Assembly (NCBI GenBank): GCA_965368115.1 | Contig: CBDULQ010000009.1 | Span: 1-33,466 of the forward strand | DNA length: 33,466 nucleotides | Direction: 5' to 3' | DNA from: CBDULQ01 sp965368115 | Lineage (GTDB): Bacteria > Pseudomonadota > Gammaproteobacteria > SZUA-229 | Shown: positions 1 through 7,803 of the stretch, one piece after another | Layout: every line of letters begins with the position of its first letter | Position numbering within the stretch: position 1 is the stretch's first letter | Position numbers and translations under genes: made by a program | Notes under the pieces: generated by a model | Seen by the model: only the letters and a program-made list of their open reading frames with translations | The model's database searches: none | What the model was told of the DNA's origin: nothing

Positions 1-5
1 CCAGC

Positions 6-857
6 ATGATGGGCGAATCAGCGAGTGAAGACGACGCGGCAGCAACAGCCGAGTCCGAAGACGCAACAGAGAAAGACAGCCCGGCGGCGGATGAGGATAA
101 AGATAAAGATAAAGAAGACGGCAAGGCTGCGGACACAGAAAAAAAAACTGAAAAATCCGCCAGCGGGGTGAGCCCCGCCGAATCGAAAAAAACCACTACC
201 GCCTCGACCGATAAACCGAAAACCTCACCCGCCAGACAGGACAGCAAGGCGGATAGCAAGTCGATAAAACAACTCGCCGCAGCATCCCCGAAACCGCAAC
301 CCAAACCACAACCGAAGCCGGTACCGAAACCTGAGCCGAAGCCCGTACCTAAACCGGCACCGAAACCCGCGCCGGCGCCCAAACCTGAACCGAAGCCACA
401 GCCGAAACCGGAACCCCGGCCGAGCGCGAGTGTTCAGCCAGAACCAGTCGAGGCGGCCAACATCCCGCAAGCTGAGATTCCATCATCAACACCATCGGTT
501 GACGATCAGGCCGTTGCTGCGGCTTTTCCGGTGGGGCCGCCGGTTCAGCCCTCGCTCCCGGTGGGTCCGCCGGTTGAAGAAAGTGCCGCAGAGAGCCCGG
601 TCGAAGAGCCTGCAAACACCCGTCGCTATGCGGTTCAGGTCGGCCTGTTCGCGAATCGCGACAATGCTCAGAAACTGGTCAGCGATTTGATCGACCAGGG
701 TTATGATGCGTATATGGATGAGTTCGTATCCAGCGACGGCGACACCAAATACAATGTACGCTTTGGGCGTTCCAGCGACCGACCGAGCGTGCAACGCCTG
801 CTCGATGACTACCAGCAACAGTATGCGACCTCGGCCTATATCATCATTACCCAGTGA
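6..857 (+). CDS. SPOR-domain protein with long Lys-Pro spacer, probably 5'-partial
   Basis: The last ~77 residues (207-283, from RRYAVQVGLFANRDNAQ) match a SPOR domain, which binds denuded septal peptidoglycan; family members such as FtsN and DedD act in the periplasm at the division site. Before it are an acidic, lysine-rich low-complexity segment (residues 1-90), a (K/E/Q)P-type repeat (95-139) and two PVGPPV copies (175-190), giving an extended linker able to span the periplasm as in TonB-like proteins. No membrane anchor or signal peptide is visible, although SPOR proteins usually have one, and the frame stays open to the window edge. The true start is therefore probably outside, and the ATG at 6 is only the first visible one. 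The stop overlaps the next gene by 4 bases. The SPOR call is firm; which SPOR protein it is remains unknown. Confidence 0.85.
   Translation: MMGESASEDDAAATAESEDATEKDSPAADEDKDKDKEDGKAADTEKKTEKSASGVSPAESKKTTTASTDKPKTSPARQDSKADSKSIKQLAAASPKPQPKPQPKPVPKPEPKPVPKPAPKPAPAPKPEPKPQPKPEPRPSASVQPEPVEAANIPQAEIPSSTPSVDDQAVAAAFPVGPPVQPSLPVGPPVEESAAESPVEEPANTRRYAVQVGLFANRDNAQKLVSDLIDQGYDAYMDEFVSSDGDTKYNVRFGRSSDRPSVQRLLDDYQQQYATSAYIIITQ
288..422 (+). repeat. In-frame Lys-Pro repeat tract
   Basis: About 45 codons alternate Pro with Lys, Gln, Glu, Val or Ala (KPxPKPxP pattern), encoded by near-repeats of ccgaaacc/ccgaagcc. Such tracts form stiff extended linkers and change length easily by slippage. The opposite strand gives long Arg-rich reading frames here that are artefacts of the repeat. 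Confidence 0.85.
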
Positions 858-1546
858 CGCTTAAACACACCATCCGTCTGATCACCATCGATCTCGATGA
901 CACCCTGTGGCCCTGCATGCCGACCATCATGCAGGCCGAGCAGGCCAGTTACGACTGGCTGCAACAACGGGTGCCGAAAATCACCGAACACTATTCTATG
1001 GAGCAGCTGCGTGATCGGCGCCGCGACCTGATGCAGCGCCAGCCCGAACTGCGCCACGACATGTCGGAAGCCCGGCGTGCCCATTTTCGCGAGCTGGCGG
1101 ATGAGTTCGATTACCCGCACGACTGGGTGGAGGAAGGTTTTCAGGTGTTTCTGACCGCGCGTCAGCGAGTGGAGCTCTATGACGACAGCCTGCCTGTTCT
1201 GCAACAGCTGGCGAGTCGTTACACCCTGGTGGCCCTGACCAACGGCAATGCGGATATTCAGCGCACCGGCCTGGGCGAAGTGTTCCATGGCCAGCTGTCG
1301 GCGGCGGATGTGCAGGCGGCAAAGCCGGATCCGGCCATGTTCCTGGCGGCCATGGAGCGGATCGGGGTCAATCCTGATCAGACCCTGCATGTCGGCGATC
1401 ATCCGGTGCACGATATCTGTGGCGCCCGTCTCGCGGGCATTCGTTCGGTGTGGGTGAATCGCCTGGGAGCGGTCTGGTCGGTGGACGATTACCATGCCGA
1501 TTATGAGGTTAGCGACCTGAACGAGCTGCTCCAGTTGCTGTTATAA
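854..1546 (+). CDS. HAD-superfamily phosphatase, YigB-like
   Basis: This 230-residue haloacid-dehalogenase hydrolase has all four motifs. Motif I is DLDDT with nucleophile Asp13; motif II lies in VALTNGN; the motif III Lys is in KPDPAMF; motif IV is HVGDHPVHDICGA. The arrangement and the TNGN and HVGD stretches resemble E. coli YigB, a phosphatase acting on a phosphorylated riboflavin intermediate and other small phosphate esters. Members of this branch have broad substrates, so the physiological substrate is inferred only. It starts with GTG at 854 inside the end of the SPOR gene (the four bases GTGA serve as start and stop), which implies translational coupling. The stop lies just upstream of the aroG promoter. 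An antisense frame of similar length at 836-1495 is a shadow. Confidence 0.85.
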   Translation: MTLKHTIRLITIDLDDTLWPCMPTIMQAEQASYDWLQQRVPKITEHYSMEQLRDRRRDLMQRQPELRHDMSEARRAHFRELADEFDYPHDWVEEGFQVFLTARQRVELYDDSLPVLQQLASRYTLVALTNGNADIQRTGLGEVFHGQLSAADVQAAKPDPAMFLAAMERIGVNPDQTLHVGDHPVHDICGARLAGIRSVWVNRLGAVWSVDDYHADYEVSDLNELLQLLL

Positions 1547-1570
1547 CCCGCCGCGGTTTTCCGCTATAAT
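1541..1570 (+). promoter_or_regulatory. Candidate sigma70 promoter for aroG
   Basis: A perfect -10 hexamer TATAAT lies at 1565-1570, 36 bases before the aroG start. The best -35 with 18 bp spacing is TTATAA at 1541-1546, which is weak and overlaps the stop of the HAD gene. No TrpR- or TyrR-like operator was recognised by eye. Confidence 0.5.
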
Positions 1571-1606
1571 GCCTGTCCTTTTGATTCGATCGCCGCAGGG
1601 CTTTTC

Positions 1607-2668
1607 ATGAAGTACAAGACAGACGATTTACGCATTTCCGGCATGCAGGAAGTCATCGCCCCGGAGGAACTGCACCGGGAATATCCGCTGACCGACCAGG
1701 CCTCGGAAACGGTTTATCGTACCCGTCAGGCCATTCACGAGATTCTCAGTGATGAAGATGATCGCCTGCTGGTGATCGTCGGCCCCTGTTCCATTCACGA
1801 TCCCAAAGCGGCGCGCGAATATGCGACTCGATTGAAAGCAATCATCGATCGCCTGGATGAAGATCTCTGTATCGTCATGCGTGTCTACTTCGAAAAGCCG
1901 CGCACCACCGTCGGCTGGAAAGGCCTGATCAACGATCCCCATCTGGACAACAGTTTCAACATCAATCATGGCCTGCGCGTCGCGCGGAGCCTGTTGCTGG
2001 ATATCGCTGAAATGGGCGTGCCGTCGGGTACCGAGTTTCTCGATCTGATCAGTCCCCAGTATATTGCCGACCTGGTCAGCTGGGGTGCCATTGGCGCGCG
2101 CACCACGGAAAGCCAGGGCCATCGCGAACTGGCGTCCGGACTGTCGTCACCGGTCGGCTTCAAGAACGGTACCGACGGTGGGCTGAAAATCGCCATCGAT
2201 GCCATCCAGGCTGCATCCCGTCCCCATGTGTTCATGTCCTTGACCAAGCAGGGGCATTCGGCGATTTTTTCCACCACAGGTAACGACGACTGCCACATTA
2301 TTCTGCGTGGCGGCAAACAACCCAACTACGATGCCGCCAGTGTCAACGATGCGGCGGCACAACTGGAAGCCAGCGGTCAGCGTAGCAAACTGATGATCGA
2401 TTGTTCCCATGCCAACAGCGGCAAGAGCCACGTGCAGCAGGTCGATGTGTGTCGTAATGTTGCAGATCAGGTAGCGGCCGGCGACCAGCGCATATTCGGT
2501 GTCATGCTGGAAAGTCACCTGGTGGCGGGTCGGCAGGATGCGGAAGAAGTAGAATCAAACGATGACCTGGTTTACGGTCAGAGTATCACTGATGCCTGCA
2601 TGGGCTGGGACGAAACCGAATCTCTGCTGGAAGAACTGGCCGCTGCGGTACGTAAACGTCGTCGCTAA
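1607..2668 (+). CDS. aroG: 3-deoxy-7-phosphoheptulonate (DAHP) synthase, class I AroG type
   Basis: This enzyme condenses phosphoenolpyruvate with erythrose 4-phosphate, the first step of the shikimate pathway, in the cytoplasm. The 353 residues align with E. coli AroG (350) end to end, including DDRLLVIVGPCSIHD, the MRVYFEKPRTTVGWKGLIND block, SWGAIGARTTESQ, CHIILRGGK, the metal-ligand region MIDCSHANS and the C-terminal SITDACMGWDET. In the inhibitor-pocket region it reads VFMSLTKQGHSAI, closer to Phe-sensitive AroG (FLSVTKWGHSAI) than to the Tyr- or Trp-sensitive paralogues, so Phe feedback is a reasonable inference. The ATG at 1607 has an AGGG Shine-Dalgarno at about 1597. It is a single gene with its own promoter and converges on the EF-hand gene. 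Confidence 0.96.
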   Translation: MKYKTDDLRISGMQEVIAPEELHREYPLTDQASETVYRTRQAIHEILSDEDDRLLVIVGPCSIHDPKAAREYATRLKAIIDRLDEDLCIVMRVYFEKPRTTVGWKGLINDPHLDNSFNINHGLRVARSLLLDIAEMGVPSGTEFLDLISPQYIADLVSWGAIGARTTESQGHRELASGLSSPVGFKNGTDGGLKIAIDAIQAASRPHVFMSLTKQGHSAIFSTTGNDDCHIILRGGKQPNYDAASVNDAAAQLEASGQRSKLMIDCSHANSGKSHVQQVDVCRNVADQVAAGDQRIFGVMLESHLVAGRQDAEEVESNDDLVYGQSITDACMGWDETESLLEELAAAVRKRRR

Positions 2669-2675
2669 AGTCATA

Positions 2676-2704
2676 CGGTCGACCGAAGCGGGTTCGATCG
2701 ACCG
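2676..2704. terminator. Interrupted hairpin between convergent aroG and EF-hand genes
   Basis: The arms CGGTCGA (2676-2682) and TCGACCG (2698-2704) enclose an inner pair CGAA (2684-2687) and TTCG (2693-2696) separated by a C/A mismatch, with loop GCGGG. It sits between two convergent stops, where a bidirectional terminator is expected. No T-run follows on either strand, so it may act only as a 3' stabiliser or not at all. Confidence 0.4.
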
Positions 2705-2713
2705 CAACTTCGA

Positions 2714-3298
2714 TCAGCGCTGGCGCATGCGCATATGTTCCGCCTGATGGGTGCTGAACTCCTGCTCATCGATCACTCCGTCGCCGTTGCTGTCGATGGA
2801 TTCAAAGTCCGGCGCCTGGGCGGCATTGCGTAAGGGATAACCTTCCTCGGCCCGCTTGTACATGCGTTGCGCACGGGCGTCATAAAATTCTTCCTTCATC
2901 AGTTTGCCGTCGCCGTTGCTGTCGAAATCAGCAAAGCCGGGCATGTTGCGTCCACGCTGGCCGCCTCCACCCATGCCCATGCCGGCTTGCTGGCCACCGC
3001 GACCCATGGCCTGGCGACCTTCATTGAGTTCCTGCTCGGTGAGCATACCATCCGCATTGCTATCGAAGTCGGTAAACGCGGGTGTGCTACGACGTTGTTT
3101 CGGCATGCCGGCCTGCTCACGCAATTGTTTGCGTTGGTTGTGGGCGTCTACATATTCCTGCGGTGTGACCTTGTTATCGCCATTGCTATCCATGCTGCTG
3201 AAAGGCAGCGGACCTTGCAGGGGCGTATCGCCCGCATGTGCAGTCAGAGTGGATGCGGCGAGAGTCAGGCCGATGATCAGTGCGAGTTTATTATTCAT
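2714..3298 (-). CDS. Secreted EF-hand calcium-binding protein
   Basis: This 194-residue protein has a Sec signal peptide (MNNKLALIIGLTLAASTLTAHA, probable cleavage before GDTPL) and four EF-hand loops of the form DxNxDxxxxxxE: DSNGDNKVTPQE, DSNADGMLTEQE, DSNGDGKLMKEE and DSNGDGVIDEQE. All four keep the Ca2+-ligating positions, so binding is likely. A Gly/Met-rich stretch (GGQQAGMGMGGGGQRG) separates hands two and three. The start at 3298 is chosen because the signal peptide begins there and AGGAG lies at 3306-3310; the frame runs open upstream to 3415 but that part looks non-coding. Proteins of this kind are periplasmic or extracellular Ca2+ buffers or sensors with unclear roles. It is divergent from the diguanylate cyclase. 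Confidence 0.88.
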   Translation of the reverse strand: MNNKLALIIGLTLAASTLTAHAGDTPLQGPLPFSSMDSNGDNKVTPQEYVDAHNQRKQLREQAGMPKQRRSTPAFTDFDSNADGMLTEQELNEGRQAMGRGGQQAGMGMGGGGQRGRNMPGFADFDSNGDGKLMKEEFYDARAQRMYKRAEEGYPLRNAAQAPDFESIDSNGDGVIDEQEFSTHQAEHMRMRQR

Positions 3299-3352
3299 TG
3301 TTATCTCCTTGCGGTTGAGTGGGGGAATGGCTGGCGTCATCCGTCCATAACT

Positions 3353-3381
3353 GGATATTAATCCTGTAGTGGATATAATCC
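3353..3381. promoter_or_regulatory. Tandem GGAT/ATCC dyads in a divergent promoter region
   Basis: GGATATTAATCC (3353-3364) and GGATATAATCC (3371-3381) are two near-identical short dyads whose starts lie 18 bp apart. The second contains TATAAT (3374-3379). They lie between the divergent EF-hand and GGDEF genes and could be operator half-sites or promoter elements. No named regulator was recognised. Confidence 0.3.
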
Positions 3382-3563
3382 CATGAGCCAGATCAAACAG
3401 CGTTGTCGCGCCCAACAGGGTGGGAAATCTGCACGGTAGCAGTCAGACTGGTAATCGAAAAAGAATAATAAAAATTACTGGACTATATTTAAGATGGCTG
3501 TCTGAGAAAAGTCAGTGCGGCCATAGTCGAATAACAATTATTAACCTCCCTACGGCGACGACA

Positions 3564-4478
3564 GTGCAGAAAACCGCATCCGATACCGACATTCTCGATC
3601 TCATCGATCATCTGGAAACGGCCGATCAGGGTCATCGTGCCTGGTTACAGCGCGTGCATACCGCCATCATCTGCAAACAACCTTTCAAGGATGACGTGAT
3701 CAATTGTGAAGCACATCGTCATTGTAACTTCGGACGTTGGTATTATACCCATGCACCGCAGATGTTAAACGAGCGCCAGGAATTCATCGAGCTGGGGCCC
3801 ATGCATCAAGCGATGCATGATGCGGCGCGTAATCTTGCTCAGATCTGTCAATCGGGACGGCCGGTGAAGGTTGCCGAGTATGAAGACTTCATCAACAAGC
3901 AGAGTATGTTTTCTTCAGCTCTGCTGGCTCTACGCGATGACCTGAATGAACTGCTGCACTCCTTCGATGCCCTGACCGGGTTGATGACGCGACAACCCTT
4001 CGCGCAGATTCTGGAATCGGAATACGCTCGTCTGGCTCGTACCGGAGGCCGCAGTAGTATGGCGCTGATGGATATCGACAATTTCAAAAACGTTAACGAT
4101 CAGTTAGGTCACCTGGCGGGTGACCGGGTACTGCGTCACATTGCCCAGTTTGTGCGTTCGCATATTCGTCCCTACGATTTTGTATGCCGTTACGGCGGTG
4201 AAGAGTTTCTGGTCGTGTTGCCGGATACGGATTCGAAAACCGCGTTCGACGTTATTGATCGTTTGCGCCAGTACATCGCGCAACAGGATATCGAATACGC
4301 GCAGGATCGTACTCTGCGTCTGACCGTCTCGGCGGGAATTGCCGAACTCACCGATGACTCGGAAAAGACCACCATCGGCCAGGCCGACAAGGCCCTGTAT
4401 CACGCCAAGAATGCTGGTCGTAACCGGGTCTGCCGGATCGATTGTCTAACCGACTGTGAACTGAGTGCCGGTAGCTGA
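3564..4478 (+). CDS. Diguanylate cyclase with zinc-sensing CZB domain, DgcZ-like
   Basis: The protein makes cyclic-di-GMP from GTP and is probably cytoplasmic. Its N-terminal half is a chemoreceptor zinc-binding (CZB) domain with His24, Cys54, His81 and His85, exactly two residues offset from the Zn2+ ligands of E. coli DgcZ (H22, C52, H79, H83). The C-terminal half is a GGDEF domain with GGEEF at 211-215 and an RxxD inhibitory site (RPYD, 202-205) five residues before it, so an active, product-inhibited enzyme repressed by zinc is inferred. The GTG at 3564 is preferred because it reproduces the DgcZ N-terminus (304 versus 296 residues). An upstream in-frame GTG at 3420 would add 48 residues encoded by AT-rich, promoter-like DNA. 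Its Shine-Dalgarno is weak. Confidence 0.87.
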   Translation: MQKTASDTDILDLIDHLETADQGHRAWLQRVHTAIICKQPFKDDVINCEAHRHCNFGRWYYTHAPQMLNERQEFIELGPMHQAMHDAARNLAQICQSGRPVKVAEYEDFINKQSMFSSALLALRDDLNELLHSFDALTGLMTRQPFAQILESEYARLARTGGRSSMALMDIDNFKNVNDQLGHLAGDRVLRHIAQFVRSHIRPYDFVCRYGGEEFLVVLPDTDSKTAFDVIDRLRQYIAQQDIEYAQDRTLRLTVSAGIAELTDDSEKTTIGQADKALYHAKNAGRNRVCRIDCLTDCELSAGS

Positions 4479-4479
4479 T

Positions 4480-7170
4480 TCAGTGGGTGACCCGATGTGG
4501 TCGCCAGCGCCTGAACAGTTTCTGTAATTCCATCACCACAAGAATACTGAGTGCCACACCCAGCAGTGCAGCCCATTGCATCAGGCTGACCGGTTCGATA
4601 TCCAGGATGCTATTCAGCCCCGGTGTATACATGGCGCCAATGTGAATCGCCTGGGCCACCAGTGTGCCGAACAGCAGCAGTCGATTACGCAGAGGATTAT
4701 GGCGCAGTGCAGACAGGGTTTCTGAGCGACTGTTGAATACGTGCACGTTTTCGAACAGCACCATGAGTAACAGTGTCTGATTACGCGCCTGATCCACCGT
4801 CATGCCCAGTTCCAGCAAATAACTGAATACCAGAAAGGCCAGTCCACCGATCACCAGTGCGGAGATGATGATGCGTTCCAGCATGATCGGATTGAAAATG
4901 GATTCTTTTGGTGAACGCGGCGCCTGTTTGAGTTCATTGCCTTCACCGGGTTCGAAGGCCAGCGCAATATCCTGGATACCGTTGGTAACCAGGTTGAGCC
5001 AGAGCAGCTGCACGGCAAGCAGTGGTATTGGCAGGCCGAACAACAGGGACAGGGTAAACAGCACCAGTTCCGCTGCGCCGGTGGAAACCAGTAGAAAAAT
5101 CACCTTGCGCACATTGGCGTAAGCGATGCGGCCTTCTTCGACGCCGGCAACGATTGAAGAAAAATTATCGTCGGTAATGATCAGTTCGGCCGATTCGCGT
5201 GCGACATCGGTGCCCTGTTTACCCATGGCGACACCGACCTGCGCGGCACGTAAGGCCGGAGCATCGTTGGCACCGTCACCACTCACCGCAACGAAATGAC
5301 CGCCACGCTGCAGGGACTGTACGATATCGAGCTTCTGTTGCGGTTCCACCCGGGCGAAAACCCGGCCCTCTACGATGCGTTGATCGCGTTGTTGTGGATC
5401 ATCCATCTGTTTGATCTGCGGCCCGGTCACCACCTGGTCGATGTGCTCTACCAGACCCAGCTCACGACCCAGCGCAAAAGCAGTGGTGGGATGATCGCCG
5501 GTGACCATGGCGACCTGGATACCGGCATCATGGCAGGCGGCGATCGCCGTGGCGGCTTCCGGGCGCAACGGATCGATCATTGCAACCATGCCGAGCAGGG
5601 TGAGTTGTTGTAAATGTTGCGGGCCGAACAGGTCATCGTCGGCAAGCCGGGTTTCGCCGCTGGCCAGCGCCATAACCCGGTAACCTTCGCTGGCGAGTGC
5701 ATGGGCCTGTTGTTGTATGCCGTCCCGGTCGATGGCCTGTTCACCCTGTCGGGTACTCATACGATCGCACATGGTCAGTAGCTTTTCCAGAGCGCCTTTG
5801 ACGAACACGCAGTAATGATCGTTAACTCGGTTCAGACTGGCCGCGAACTGATGTTCCGATTCAAACGGAATGCTGTCCTGTTGCGGATAGTCTGTCATGC
5901 AATCGGTGTGTTTGATACCGGCCTTGTGCGCCATGATCAATAGCGCTACATCGACGGCATCGCCGTGATGAGTCCAGCTGCCGTCGCGATGACCGATAAA
6001 ACCCTCGTTACACAGCACCGCCGCCAGGCTGATATCCGCGACCATGTGTTGCTGTTGTTCATCCATTGGCTGGGCGTCGGTACCGGTGATGTTGCCATCG
6101 GGTGTGTCGCTGTCGCCACCGACGTCCAGTGTGTCTCCGAGCGGCAATAATATTTTGCGTGCAGTGAGCTGGTTGACGGTGAGTGTACCGGTTTTATCCG
6201 TGGCGATGAAAGTGCAGGAGCCGAGCGCTTCCACGGCAACCAGTTGACGGACAATGACATTACGTTTTGCCATGCGACTCATGCCGATCGCCAGTGCCAC
6301 GGTTAACGCGACCGGTAAACCTTCCGGTATGGCTGACACAGCGAGAGCCACCGCGAGCATGAAAATTTCGCTCAACGCCATGCCCTGCATAAACGCGATC
6401 AGGGCCATCAGTATGGCGGCCAGTCCGACGAACAGAGCGATACGATGGGTGAATTTTTCCATGCGCACCAGCAGTGGCGGTTTGCTGGTCTGCTTGCCAA
6501 GTACGGCGCTGGCAATTTTACCGAGTTCAGTATGCAGGCCGGTAGCGACAACAATACCGAGTGCGCGACCGCGATTGACCAGGGTGCCGGCAAAAACCAT
6601 ATTAAGTCGATCACCAAGAATGCTGTCTTCAGCCAGTAGCTGCTTCGCGTTTTTCGATACGGCCAGGGACTCACCGGTTAGCAGCGATTCATCCACTTCA
6701 AGGTCGTGGCTGGTCAGTAATCGAATATCCGCCGGGATACGGTCGCCTGATTCAAGTTGTACCAGGTCGCCGGGCACCAGTTGTTCGGCGTCGATTTCGT
6801 AACTGTCGTCGTCGCGTATCACCCGACAGCGGGTCGTTACCAGTTGACGTAATGCACCGGCTGCACGTTGCGCAGAGAATTCCTGAGTAGTACCGATGAT
6901 GGCGTTGACCAGCAACACGCCGGCGATAAAACCGGCGTCGGTCCATTCCTGGATGATCAGGGAAACGACGGCGGCTAGCGCCAGTACATAAATCAATGGG
7001 CTGGCAAACTGGTGGGCAAATACGCTGAGAATCCCCGGTGGTTCCGCCTGTGGCATGGCATTAGGACCGTAGTTTTGCAGGCGTGCATCGGCCTCGCTAC
7101 GACTAAGGCCCTGCTCGCTGGATTGCAGGGCCTGCAGCACTTCGGCAGCAGATTGGGCGTGGGGTATCAT
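4480..7170 (-). CDS. P-type cation-transporting ATPase, type II (SERCA-like)
   Basis: This is an 896-residue integral membrane pump. In order it has an N-terminal cation-ATPase domain (1-70), TM1-2, an actuator domain with TGES (165-168), PEGLP in TM4 (282-286), phosphorylation Asp325 in DKTGTLT, a nucleotide-binding FVKGA (~456-460), TGDHP (557-561), the hinge GDGANDAP (631-638) and a six-helix C-terminal membrane domain. Ca2+-site residues of SERCA are largely kept: the Glu of PEGLP, Glu701 in TM5, Asn726/Thr729 in TM6 and a TM8 Glu in LFENVH. The position of SERCA Asp800 is Asn730 (WLNLVTNG), so ion choice or stoichiometry may differ. Ca2+ efflux is most likely; Mn2+ or monovalent ions are possible. 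No good Shine-Dalgarno is visible. Its stop is one base from the cyclase stop. Confidence 0.9.
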   Translation of the reverse strand: MIPHAQSAAEVLQALQSSEQGLSRSEADARLQNYGPNAMPQAEPPGILSVFAHQFASPLIYVLALAAVVSLIIQEWTDAGFIAGVLLVNAIIGTTQEFSAQRAAGALRQLVTTRCRVIRDDDSYEIDAEQLVPGDLVQLESGDRIPADIRLLTSHDLEVDESLLTGESLAVSKNAKQLLAEDSILGDRLNMVFAGTLVNRGRALGIVVATGLHTELGKIASAVLGKQTSKPPLLVRMEKFTHRIALFVGLAAILMALIAFMQGMALSEIFMLAVALAVSAIPEGLPVALTVALAIGMSRMAKRNVIVRQLVAVEALGSCTFIATDKTGTLTVNQLTARKILLPLGDTLDVGGDSDTPDGNITGTDAQPMDEQQQHMVADISLAAVLCNEGFIGHRDGSWTHHGDAVDVALLIMAHKAGIKHTDCMTDYPQQDSIPFESEHQFAASLNRVNDHYCVFVKGALEKLLTMCDRMSTRQGEQAIDRDGIQQQAHALASEGYRVMALASGETRLADDDLFGPQHLQQLTLLGMVAMIDPLRPEAATAIAACHDAGIQVAMVTGDHPTTAFALGRELGLVEHIDQVVTGPQIKQMDDPQQRDQRIVEGRVFARVEPQQKLDIVQSLQRGGHFVAVSGDGANDAPALRAAQVGVAMGKQGTDVARESAELIITDDNFSSIVAGVEEGRIAYANVRKVIFLLVSTGAAELVLFTLSLLFGLPIPLLAVQLLWLNLVTNGIQDIALAFEPGEGNELKQAPRSPKESIFNPIMLERIIISALVIGGLAFLVFSYLLELGMTVDQARNQTLLLMVLFENVHVFNSRSETLSALRHNPLRNRLLLFGTLVAQAIHIGAMYTPGLNSILDIEPVSLMQWAALLGVALSILVVMELQKLFRRWRPHRVTH

Positions 7171-7206
7171 CAGTGTGTTATCGTGTGTCTTTGATGAACA
7201 CTCATT

Positions 7207-7226
7207 GTGTCATCGGAAGATGACAC
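7207..7226. promoter_or_regulatory. Perfect 8-bp dyad upstream of the P-type ATPase
   Basis: The arms GTGTCATC (7207-7214) and GATGACAC (7219-7226) flank GGAA. The dyad ends 36 bp before the ATPase start and downstream of the DsrC-like gene's terminator. No T-run follows in the ATPase direction, so an operator or a leader stem-loop is likelier than a terminator. Confidence 0.4.
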
Positions 7227-7290
7227 CCACAATAACGCTGATCCTTCAGTTTGAAGTTACTTGATGTAGTTAAAGGCTGAATGGCTACAG

Positions 7291-7317
7291 AGAAAAAGAG
7301 GCCGGTACGAAACCGGC
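7291..7317 (-). terminator. Rho-independent terminator of the DsrC-like gene
   Basis: The stem GCCGGT (7301-7306) and ACCGGC (7312-7317) has a five-base loop. On the minus strand it is followed by CTCTTTTTCT (7291-7300). It lies about 35 bases past the stop at 7352 and separates this gene from the ATPase. Confidence 0.75.
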
Positions 7318-7351
7318 TCGTCTGAAGGTTGGGAGAAATGTCTGAACGTTG

Positions 7352-7645
7352 TTAAACACAGCCGGTGGGCTTGGGCAGGCCACCGTATTTGGTAATGGGC
7401 TTCATCGGGCCGGTCATCCACAGTTTGAACATGTCGGCCTTGTCTTCACCAATATGCTTGGCGAATTTTCGAATCGGCGGTACCACATTGAATTCGGAAT
7501 AATATTCGCGGGCTTTCAGAATCTGATCCCACTGGGTGTCATCCAGTTCGACACCATCTTCATCTGCCATGGCGCGGCCGATTTCCGGGCTCCAGTCGTT
7601 CATGTCCAGTAAATAACCGTCACCGTCTCGTTCTGGTAAATTCAT
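7352..7645 (-). CDS. DsrC/TusE-family sulfur-carrier protein
   Basis: This 97-residue protein has the DsrC/TusE fold signature: a GYL.DMNDWSPEIG start, AREYYSEFNVVPPIRKFAKHIG in the middle, and the flexible C-terminal arm GGLPKPTGCV with the penultimate Cys that carries persulfide. The second DsrC cysteine, eleven residues upstream, is Thr here, so it resembles TusE or regulatory DsrC paralogues rather than the sulfite-reductase partner. It could relay sulfur to tRNA thiolation or another acceptor, but no tusBCD or dsr gene is in the window. AGGAGG at 7651-7656 gives a strong Shine-Dalgarno, and a terminator follows. The leader could fold: AATAACT (7661-7667) is complementary to AGTTATT (7692-7698). 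Confidence 0.88.
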   Translation of the reverse strand: MNLPERDGDGYLLDMNDWSPEIGRAMADEDGVELDDTQWDQILKAREYYSEFNVVPPIRKFAKHIGEDKADMFKLWMTGPMKPITKYGGLPKPTGCV

Positions 7646-7803
7646 ATAGACCTCCTGTTGAATAACTTCCGGGGGGATGGAAGTGATCGGTAGTTATTTG
7701 CCAGTGTTCATTAGATAAGGACTGGAGTCGGGAATTCAAGGGGGTGTGATGGAAATTTTCTATGGCCGGCAGGCGAATGATTATTCTGGACTATGTACAG
7801 CGT

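Noticed and set aside
225..615. Arg-rich minus-strand frames opposite the SPOR linker
   Set aside because: They are the reverse reading of the Lys-Pro repeat and have no independent support.
836..1495. 219-codon minus-strand frame opposite the HAD gene
   Set aside because: The plus strand has all four HAD motifs; this frame is His/Arg-rich with no domain.
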